A stretch of 64,000 nt of DNA from Staphylococcus argenteus. Lineage in GTDB: Bacteria; Bacillota; Bacilli; Staphylococcales; Staphylococcaceae. Below the pieces are notes generated by a model, which was not told where the DNA came from, did not search any database, and worked only from the letters and a program-made list of their open reading frames with translations. The stretch is from contig NC_016941.1 in the NCBI RefSeq assembly GCF_000236925.1, forward strand, positions 124,001 to 188,000. Direction: 5' to 3'. The stretch's first letter is position 1, and the number at the start of each line of letters is the position of its first letter. Shown here piece after piece: positions 57,762 through 64,000 of this stretch. A program made the position numbers and the translations under genes.

Positions 57762-58406
57762 ATGACAGTATTTGTAATGCAATTACAGAGTAACTTGAAA
57801 AGTATTGAAGAATTAATATCACAAAGTCGTTGGTCATATAAAAAACCGCGAACAGTCAACTATAGATACAATCAAGATAAACTCATGCACAGATTGGGAG
57901 ATATTTTACTGCAATACGGAATTCAACATGATACAGGTTTATTACCGCATGAATGGCATTATCACATTTCTTCATCAGGGAAGGCAGAAATTGTTCAACA
58001 TCATAGCGATGGTCCATCAATTCATGTGAGCTTGTCATATAGTTATCCTTATATTGTGTGCGTCGTAGATACACAACCGGTTGGAATTGATATCGAAAAA
58101 ATTTCAGATCGCTTAGACTGGCGTACATTAGTAACGTGCTTTTCTACAAATGAAGCACACCAAATATGTAGTTTAAATGATTTTTACCAAATTTGGACAC
58201 AAAAAGAAAGTTTCACTAAGTTAATTGGAGAAGGTTTAATTAAAGGATTGGATGTTTATGATATGACCCAGTCACATTTTTATCAAGCACGTGAAGTGAA
58301 ATTTAAGCAATTTATGTTTGATCGTTTTATGGTACAAGTATGCTTTATCGGACAAGCACCTTGGGGTTATAAAAAATTATCTATTTTTCAATTATTGAGT
58401 AGTTAG
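57762..58406 (+). CDS. ausB: Phosphopantetheinyl transferase AusB (Sfp type)
   Basis: A 214-residue enzyme that moves phosphopantetheine from CoA to the serines of carrier domains. The Sfp signatures are present: VSLSYSYPYIVCVV with the histidine-serine region before it, VGIDIEKISDRLDW (metal aspartate and glutamate) and WTQKESFTKLIGEGL. It follows ausA by 12 bases with a GGGAAAG ribosome site, so both are one operon. AusA is its evident substrate. Confidence 0.94.
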   Translation: MTVFVMQLQSNLKSIEELISQSRWSYKKPRTVNYRYNQDKLMHRLGDILLQYGIQHDTGLLPHEWHYHISSSGKAEIVQHHSDGPSIHVSLSYSYPYIVCVVDTQPVGIDIEKISDRLDWRTLVTCFSTNEAHQICSLNDFYQIWTQKESFTKLIGEGLIKGLDVYDMTQSHFYQAREVKFKQFMFDRFMVQVCFIGQAPWGYKKLSIFQLLSS

Positions 58407-58410
58407 AAAT

Positions 58411-58481
58411 ACGTCTAACAGTATCTCTTAGCAATAAGCTTAAAGCTTAATACGCTGAATGGTTTGCTGTTAGACGTTTTT
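58411..58481 (+). terminator. Terminator after ausB
   Basis: ACGTCTAACAG (58411-58421) pairs perfectly with CTGTTAGACGT (58467-58477), an inner TAAGCTTAAAGCTTA palindrome lies in the loop, and five T follow. Confidence 0.75.
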
Positions 58482-58575
58482 AGTTATATTTTGAAAAATT
58501 AATATTAAAACTACGGAATTGAAGAGGAAACAGGCATAGCGCAGTCATTCAATATGAATAATTGTATAAATAGAG

Positions 58576-58626
58576 AACAGCAGTAAGATAATTTTCAATT
58601 AGAAACTATCTTACTGCTGTTTTTTT
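58576..58626. terminator. Bidirectional terminator between ausB and the YagU-like gene
   Basis: AACAGCAGTAAGATA (58576-58590) pairs perfectly with TATCTTACTGCTGTT (58607-58621), followed by a T-run. Third copy of the hairpin family seen at 10137 and 40359. Confidence 0.8.
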
Positions 58627-58669
58627 AAAAAGGGATTTATGTTCGTCCCAGCATCTTATTATTTACATA

Positions 58670-59164
58670 TTAATTCAATTTATAGCGATAAACAAAATGT
58701 TGTCGTACTAGTTCAATGGTCATCATCCAAACAACATGGCCAAATAATTCAGAGGCATGTTCTTGGAAGGGTTGATCCCATGGCGCTGGTACAGTATGCA
58801 TAATTGGCATAATAATGATATGGAAAAGAATCCATATTGCAATACCAAAGACAGCACCTTGTCCCATTGCTAAGTAAGCATATTTTTTAACTAAAATACA
58901 ATAAATAATCGCTATAACGATAGAAAAACTAAAATGAACAATAAAGCTTACCCAAGGTAACTCCATATTTGAAAATGTATATGTTTGATGAGTAAAGTCG
59001 CTGCTAAATCCTAATTGTTGCAATAACTCTTGAGGTGGATTCGTTGCATTTCGTTCTGGTGTACGAGGTGGAAACATGACCTCCCAGCCTAACTTTACAA
59101 TTCCAGATAACAAACCACCAATAATTCCGGCATAAATGAACAAGCCAATTTGTCGTTTCGTCAA
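58670..59164 (-). CDS. YagU-family (DUF1440) inner membrane protein
   Basis: A protein of about 165 residues with four predicted membrane segments: FIYAGIIGGLLSGIVKLGWEVMFPPR, VSFIVHFSFSIVIAIIYCILV, AVFGIAIWILFHIIIMPIM and a last one around FGHVVWMMTIELV. The pattern VPAPWDQPFQEHASELFGHVVW is typical of YagU. Function of the family is unclear; E. coli YagU was linked to acid stress. The frame reaches ATG 59197, but GAGGGG lies 8 bases before TTG 59162-59164 and none lies before the ATG, so TTG is the likely start. Confidence 0.8.
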   Translation of the reverse strand: MTKRQIGLFIYAGIIGGLLSGIVKLGWEVMFPPRTPERNATNPPQELLQQLGFSSDFTHQTYTFSNMELPWVSFIVHFSFSIVIAIIYCILVKKYAYLAMGQGAVFGIAIWILFHIIIMPIMHTVPAPWDQPFQEHASELFGHVVWMMTIELVRQHFVYRYKLN

Positions 59165-59375
59165 CTTAAGGACCCCTCTCTTTTTATCTATGTTCATTAT
59201 AGTAATATGTGAAAAAACTCACAATAAAAAGTTTTTTAAAATTTAAAATATTTCTATCAACTATTTAGAAAATGACAAATAGAGTAGCAAATTTAATTTT
59301 GTAAAGAAGTATTATAAACATAATAATGCTCATAGAAATCAATGATGTAAACCTCTAATGTTGTTGGTATATTGA

Positions 59376-59427
59376 CCAAAAAGAAAATCACTTAATCAAT
59401 GAAAAATATGACATCGATTAAGTGATT
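59376..59427 (-). terminator. Terminator after argB
   Basis: AATCACTTAATC (59386-59397) pairs perfectly with GATTAAGTGATT (59416-59427). On the minus strand the stem is followed by TTTTCTTTTT. Confidence 0.8.
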
Positions 59428-59439
59428 GAAGATGAAAAT

Positions 59440-60201
59440 TTAACATATAGTTGTACCAACAAAATTGTCATGATAAATTTTTTCAATAATATTTGGTTTG
59501 CTACCAGATGCAATTATAACTTTAGGACATCCATTTTCAATAGCATTTTTAGCATCAAGTACTTTGGGAATCATGCCACCGTATATATCACCGCAATGAA
59601 TAAATTGCTCAATGTTACTAATTGGCAATTTAGAAAGTACAGAATCTTGAATAATTACGCCTGCAATGTTACTGAGGACATAAATCGGTACTTCTAATGA
59701 CGATGCGATGAAATAGGCAAGAGTATCTGCATTGATATTATAAAATGCATTATTATGATAACTATAGCCAATTGAGTTAATGACAGGGACATATTGAGTA
59801 CTTAAATAATTTATGGCTTTTTTATTTAAAGTAGTAGGAATGCCCACATATCCATATTGCTGGTTATATGGTGTAATCTCAAATAACTGTGCATCGAGAC
59901 CACTTAAACCAATTGCCGAACAACCATGTCGGTTAAATGTTGCAACTAATGCGGTGTTAACTTCTGCAATTAAAGTTCGCTTTGTAATATCTATTGTTAA
60001 TTTATCGGTTACTCTTAAACCATCAATAAAATGTGGCTCAATATTATGACTTGATAATGCTTCATTAATAAATGGACCGCCACCATGTACGATAATTGGG
60101 TGAATATTTTGCGATTTTAAATGCTTAATATTGTTAATAATTGATGGATGCATGTCACTAAGTGTACTGCCACCAATTTTAATGACAATAAAGTTCATCA
60201 T
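59440..60201 (-). CDS. argB: Acetylglutamate kinase
   Basis: A 253-residue amino-acid kinase that phosphorylates N-acetylglutamate, the second committed step in arginine synthesis. Motifs: VIKIGGSTLSD at the N-terminus, VHGGGPFINEAL, YNINADTLAYFIA and GGMIPKVLDAKNAIENG near the C-terminus. AAGGTGG precedes two adjacent ATG codons (60201 and 60198). It is last in the minus-strand order rocD, argC, argJ, argB, 14 bases after argJ. By memory it is the least similar of the four to S. aureus (roughly four residues in five). Confidence 0.94.
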   Translation of the reverse strand: MMNFIVIKIGGSTLSDMHPSIINNIKHLKSQNIHPIIVHGGGPFINEALSSHNIEPHFIDGLRVTDKLTIDITKRTLIAEVNTALVATFNRHGCSAIGLSGLDAQLFEITPYNQQYGYVGIPTTLNKKAINYLSTQYVPVINSIGYSYHNNAFYNINADTLAYFIASSLEVPIYVLSNIAGVIIQDSVLSKLPISNIEQFIHCGDIYGGMIPKVLDAKNAIENGCPKVIIASGSKPNIIEKIYHDNFVGTTIC

Positions 60202-60215
60202 ATGCTTACACCACC

Positions 60216-61457
60216 TTACGTACGATATGACGCATTGATGCGTACATAATCATAGGATAAGTCACATCCGTAAGCTGTAGCTGATGCATCACCTAAACCG
60301 AGCTGGACATCTATGATGACATTTTCTTTAGTTAATGATTTTGACATGACTTGTTCATCAAATGATACAGCCATACCTTTATCAACTACTGGAATATGAT
60401 TAAGTTGGACGTATGTTTGATGTGGTTCAATATTACATCCGCTATAACCAATAGCTGTAATGATTCGTCCGAAATTAGCATCTTCCCCAAAGATAGCTGA
60501 TTTGACAAGGCTGGAGCTTACGATTGTTTTACCAATTCTTCTAGCTTCTGATATAGATTTTGCGCCTGAAACATTCACTGTTATTAACTTTGTTGCGCCT
60601 TCGCCATCTCTAGCAATAGCTTTAGCTAAAAATGTGCAGACAAAATGGAATGCATCAACAAAAGTTTGCCATTGTGGATGATTAGAATTTAATGTTTGAT
60701 GTTTCACTTGGTGATTTGCCATAACTAACACCATATCATTTGTACTAGTATCACCATCTACTGTAATCATATTAAATGAATGATCAGTCGTTGATTTTAA
60801 TAATTGATGAAGTGTATCTGTTTCAATCGTGGCATCAGTTGTAATAAATGCGAGCATGGTAGCCATGTTTGGATGAATCATGCCAGAACCTTTAGCGGTT
60901 CCACCAATCGTTATCGTTTGATCATCAATTTTAAGTGACACAGCGATGTGCTTTGTACATGTATCCGTAGTTAAAATTGCCTCATTAAAAGCTTCAGACA
61001 TAGCATAGCCGGTATCTTGAATATGTTCTGTCCCATATTTAATTTTATCCATAGGTAAATATTCACCAATAACACCTGTTGAAGCAACAGCAACATACTC
61101 AGGCGGTATGTGAAGTTGTTGTGCAGCCCATTTTTGCGTTTGTCTTGCATCATCTATGCCTTGTTTCCCTGTACAAGAATTTGCATTAGCTGAGTTAACA
61201 ATAAGGGCTTGTAATTTGCCATTGGATTTTTGAAGTGTTGCTTCGGTAATAACAAGTGGCGCAGCTTTGAATTGATTTAAAGTATAAACAGCAGCTGCAC
61301 TAGCCAATGAAGTGGAATAAATCCAACCGAAATCTTTTTTATTAGCACGTAAACCAATATGCATACCACCAGCAGTGAATCCTTGAGGTGTACTGATATC
61401 CCCATGCTTAATTATTGAAAAATTATGTTCTTGTAATGTCGTTTCTTGTTGTTTCAT
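60216..61457 (-). CDS. argJ: Bifunctional ornithine acetyltransferase / N-acetylglutamate synthase
   Basis: A 413-residue enzyme that moves the acetyl group from N-acetylornithine to glutamate, making the cycle economical. It is made as a precursor that cuts itself before the threonine in [15 protein letters not shown]; that motif is intact (residues around 185-200). [23 protein letters not shown] and [10 protein letters not shown] also fit. AAGGGG precedes ATG 61457. It lies 11 bases after argC. Confidence 0.95.
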   Translation of the reverse strand: MKQQETTLQEHNFSIIKHGDISTPQGFTAGGMHIGLRANKKDFGWIYSTSLASAAAVYTLNQFKAAPLVITEATLQKSNGKLQALIVNSANANSCTGKQGIDDARQTQKWAAQQLHIPPEYVAVASTGVIGEYLPMDKIKYGTEHIQDTGYAMSEAFNEAILTTDTCTKHIAVSLKIDDQTITIGGTAKGSGMIHPNMATMLAFITTDATIETDTLHQLLKSTTDHSFNMITVDGDTSTNDMVLVMANHQVKHQTLNSNHPQWQTFVDAFHFVCTFLAKAIARDGEGATKLITVNVSGAKSISEARRIGKTIVSSSLVKSAIFGEDANFGRIITAIGYSGCNIEPHQTYVQLNHIPVVDKGMAVSFDEQVMSKSLTKENVIIDVQLGLGDASATAYGCDLSYDYVRINASYRT

Positions 61458-61468
61458 CGTAACACCCC

Positions 61469-62500
61469 TTATGGATAAACTGGTGATTGTCTTAGACCAG
61501 TAGTGATATCGAGACCATACAATTGATTTAAGTTTTGAATGGCCTGTCCACTTGCACCTTTAACAAGATTATCAATCACTGATATTAATATTGCTGTTTG
61601 TGTCGATTCGTCTACATAAATACCGATATCACAGTAATTACTGCCGAGTACCTCTTTAGTTGTTGGAAAACTACCGATATCTCTTATTCTGACAAACGGT
61701 TGATCAGCATAATAAGAAGTCATTAATTTATGTAATGATTTAGTCGTATTTTTAGAGGTTAATTTGACATAAATCGTTGATAAAATGCCACGAGTCATAG
61801 GTACAAGGTGTGGCGTAAATATAACTGAGACGTCTTGCCCGGCAATTGTTGATAAATATTGTTCAATTTCTGGTTTGTGCTTATGGTTACCAATTGCATA
61901 AGCACTTAGGTTTTCATTCATTTCTGAAAAATGAACACGTTGAGATAAAGAACGGCCAGCCCCTGATACACCGGTTTTAGCATCAATAATGATAGATGAT
62001 AAATCCACAATTTTTTCACTAATTAGCGGGTGTAATGCTAGTAAGGTTGCTGTAGGGAAGCAACCTGGATTGGAAATCAGTTTTGTTTCTTTGTTATCAA
62101 ATGATTGCCATTCTGAAATGCTATAGATAGCATGATTTAAGTCGTCTTGAGATGCAGCTGATTCTTTGTAATATGACTCATATACTTCACGATTTTTAAT
62201 TCTAAACGCACCGGATAAATCGATAACATGAATACCTTTTTCAACTAAAGGGGGGATACATGTTTTACTCACAGGTGCGGGTGTAGCAAAGAAAATCACA
62301 TCACAATCATTGTTTTCAACTGTAAGTGCTTCGAAGTGCTGCATGATATGTTGTAAATGTGGGAACGTTAATTTCAACGGTTCATCTACTTTTGAATGTG
62401 AATAGATATGTGCAATGTTTACTTGGGGGTGTGTCTGCAATAATCGAATTAATTCAATTGCTCCATAACCGCTACCGCCAACAATACCTACTTTAATCAT
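61469..62500 (-). CDS. argC: N-acetyl-gamma-glutamyl-phosphate reductase
   Basis: A 343-residue NADPH enzyme that reduces acetylglutamyl phosphate to the semialdehyde. It has the nucleotide-binding [13 protein letters not shown] at the N-terminus, the catalytic cysteine C147 in SNPGCFPTA and the [11 protein letters not shown] segment. Two adjacent ATG codons follow AGGAGG; the second is better spaced and gives the standard length. Second gene of the arg operon, 35 bases after rocD/argD. Confidence 0.96.
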   Translation of the reverse strand: MIKVGIVGGSGYGAIELIRLLQTHPQVNIAHIYSHSKVDEPLKLTFPHLQHIMQHFEALTVENNDCDVIFFATPAPVSKTCIPPLVEKGIHVIDLSGAFRIKNREVYESYYKESAASQDDLNHAIYSISEWQSFDNKETKLISNPGCFPTATLLALHPLISEKIVDLSSIIIDAKTGVSGAGRSLSQRVHFSEMNENLSAYAIGNHKHKPEIEQYLSTIAGQDVSVIFTPHLVPMTRGILSTIYVKLTSKNTTKSLHKLMTSYYADQPFVRIRDIGSFPTTKEVLGSNYCDIGIYVDESTQTAILISVIDNLVKGASGQAIQNLNQLYGLDITTGLRQSPVYP

Positions 62501-62535
62501 CATGAATCCCTCCTAAATGATATATATTCTTATTT

Positions 62536-63720
62536 TTAATTTTTAAAAACCTCTTGAAAAACAGAAACGATGTCATTAATTTCTTCTTCGCTTATTACTA
62601 AAGGTGGTGATAAACGGATGATAGTACGATGCGTGTCCTTACATAAAACACCACGAGCTATTAATTGTTCAACAAATGGTGTGGCATCTGTGTTAAGTTC
62701 GATACCTATAAATAAACCACGGCCTCTAATTTCTTTGATGTTTGGGTTATCAAGTTGTTGGAGTTGAGTTAATAGTAACGATCCTAAGTGTTCTGAGCGT
62801 TCAATTAGTTCTTCATTTTTAAGAACATCAAGTGCTGCAGTTGATACTGCAATAGCTAACGGATTGCCTCCAAATGTTGAACCATGTGTGCCAGGTGTTA
62901 ATACGCGCATCACATCATTATTTGCGAGAACTGCAGATACAGGATATAGTCCGCCACCCAGTGCTTTTCCTAAAATATAAATATCTGGAACAACTTGTTC
63001 CCATTCCATGGCAAACCATTTACCCGTTCTACCGAGACCGACCTGAATCTCATCTGCAATGAGTAATATTTGATGTGTATCACATAATTGTCGTACAGCT
63101 TTAATGTAACCTTCAGGTGGAATGTTTACGCCACCTTCACCCTGAATGGGCTCTAAAATAATTGCTGCAGTATTTGGTGAAATAGCTTGCTCTATTTGTT
63201 CAATGTTTCCGAATTCTACTGTGGTTGTACCTTGAAGTAGGGGGTGAAATCCTATTTTGTATGAGTCATGGTTTGATAGCGATAATGATCCCAATGTACG
63301 ACCGTGGAAATTATTGTTCATAGCTATAATTTCAACTTGACCGTCAGGAATATTTTTAACATCAGACCCCCATTTTCTAGCGATTTTAATAGCCGCCTCA
63401 ACAGCTTCAGTGCCAGAATTAAGGGGGAGTACTTTGTCTTTCTTAGCAAGATGACAAATTTTTTCTTCCCATTTACCGAGATTGTCACTATAAAGCACAC
63501 GTGAAATAATAGACAACTTTGAAGCTTGTTCAGTCATAGCTTTAACAATTTCTGGGTGGCAATGTCCTTGGTTTGCCACTGAAAATCCGGAGATACAGTC
63601 TATATATTGTTGACCATCAGTATCCCAAACTTTAGTGCCTTTTCCTTTAGTAATAACAAGTTTAAGAGGTGCGTAATTATTAGAGCTATATCGATCAGTT
63701 AATTCAATGATAGAATTCAT
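62536..63720 (-). CDS. rocD: Ornithine/acetylornithine aminotransferase (RocD1/ArgD)
   Basis: A 394-residue class III PLP aminotransferase. The PLP lysine is K252 in ILGKALGGG; the cofactor aspartate is D223 in LIADEIQ; NSGTEAVEAA and FHGRTLGS are also present. S. aureus annotation calls the gene at this position ornithine aminotransferase 1, but as first gene of an argC-argJ-argB operon it would supply the N-acetylornithine step (ArgD). Both activities are common in the family. GGAGGGGG precedes ATG 63720. Confidence 0.9.
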   Translation of the reverse strand: MNSIIELTDRYSSNNYAPLKLVITKGKGTKVWDTDGQQYIDCISGFSVANQGHCHPEIVKAMTEQASKLSIISRVLYSDNLGKWEEKICHLAKKDKVLPLNSGTEAVEAAIKIARKWGSDVKNIPDGQVEIIAMNNNFHGRTLGSLSLSNHDSYKIGFHPLLQGTTTVEFGNIEQIEQAISPNTAAIILEPIQGEGGVNIPPEGYIKAVRQLCDTHQILLIADEIQVGLGRTGKWFAMEWEQVVPDIYILGKALGGGLYPVSAVLANNDVMRVLTPGTHGSTFGGNPLAIAVSTAALDVLKNEELIERSEHLGSLLLTQLQQLDNPNIKEIRGRGLFIGIELNTDATPFVEQLIARGVLCKDTHRTIIRLSPPLVISEEEINDIVSVFQEVFKN

Positions 63721-63769
63721 GGGTCTCCCCCTCCTTTATATTTATACATTTTAAAGAATTAATATTAAT

Positions 63770-63798
63770 ATATTACAGTTGTTCAATATAAGTGTCAA
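63770..63798 (-). promoter_or_regulatory. Candidate SigA promoter of the arg operon
   Basis: On the minus strand TTGACA (63798-63793), 17 bases, TAATAT (63775-63770). It lies about 50 bases upstream of rocD/argD. I see no clear ARG box. The remaining bases to 64000 show no gene I can support. Confidence 0.65.
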
Positions 63799-64000
63799 AT
63801 ATAAATTTAATAATAAATGCATAATATTTCTTTGATTTTAAAATAGAGTAGAGATGCTGCGATTTATTTTGGTGTTTTGTGGTTATGGAAAATATTTAAA
63901 TGTAATCAAGATAGTTATTTTTAAGCATTGTGGTCTGATAAAGGTGATGAACAATAGTAACAATCGATTTGGTTTATGAAATTGTTGTATAAAAAAATAG

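Noticed and set aside
59422..59697. Plus-strand 91-residue ORF antisense to argB
   Set aside because: Overlaps the argB terminator and coding frame; no supporting start signal.

Overview
The window is low-GC Firmicute chromosome with the gene content and order of the Staphylococcus aureus complex: a second exopolysaccharide cluster, then sodM, sasD, the deo genes with tet38, phnCDE, adhE, a complete type 8 capsule operon, isdI, aldA, a sulfonate-type ABC transporter, formate dehydrogenase, the aureusimine synthetase ausA-ausB, and the arginine genes argB-J-C-rocD. Several proteins differ from the S. aureus sequences I remember (SodM at about 5 of 199 positions; CapF, ArgJ and ArgB clearly more). 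This suggests a close relative such as S. argenteus or S. schweitzeri, or a divergent lineage, rather than typical S. aureus. That judgement rests on memory and needs an average nucleotide identity calculation.

Layout. 1-3128: end of a polysaccharide cluster (glycosyltransferase, Wzy-like, Wzx-like). 3399-4997: superoxide dismutase SodM and the sortase-anchored protein SasD. 5107-10116: a GntR/UTRA regulator divergent from deoD-tet38-deoC-deoB. 10235-13793 (minus strand): phnD-phnC-phnE-phnE. 14023-17405: a secreted GATase-like protein, a cytoplasmic 5'-nucleotidase and a small ORF. 17792-20401: AdhE behind a Rex operator. 20762-37522: capA to capP. The order in the variable centre is glycosyltransferase, polymerase, O-acetyltransferase, flippase, which is the type 8 order. 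37591-38307 (minus): isdI and a DUF454 gene. 38731-42676: AldA, a cation-efflux protein and two small genes. 42999-46526: ABC ATPase, lipoprotein, permease and an acyl-CoA-dehydrogenase-like flavoprotein. 46744-49937: a DUF2294 gene, formate dehydrogenase and an MFS protein. 50388-58406: ausA and ausB. 58670-63720 (minus): a YagU-like membrane protein and argB, argJ, argC, rocD/argD.

How the genes work together. CapD/N, CapE/F/G and CapP/O make the three nucleotide sugars of the capsule. CapM, CapL and CapH assemble the repeat, CapJ acetylates it, CapK flips it, CapI polymerises it, and CapA/B/C control length and export. The deo genes break down (deoxy)nucleosides. AdhE (Rex) and AldA and deoD (cre sites) link to redox and carbon state. 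AusA needs AusB for its phosphopantetheine arms. RocD/ArgD, ArgC, ArgJ and ArgB form the N-acetylated branch of ornithine synthesis.

I see no insertion sequence, prophage, CRISPR array, tRNA or rRNA. The least ordinary items are a cysteine-rich acidic insert inside the second adenylation domain of AusA, a degenerate condensation-like domain at its N-terminus, a Met/His/Gln-rich segment in SasD, a family of near-identical terminator hairpins, and several regulatory elements around the smaller genes.
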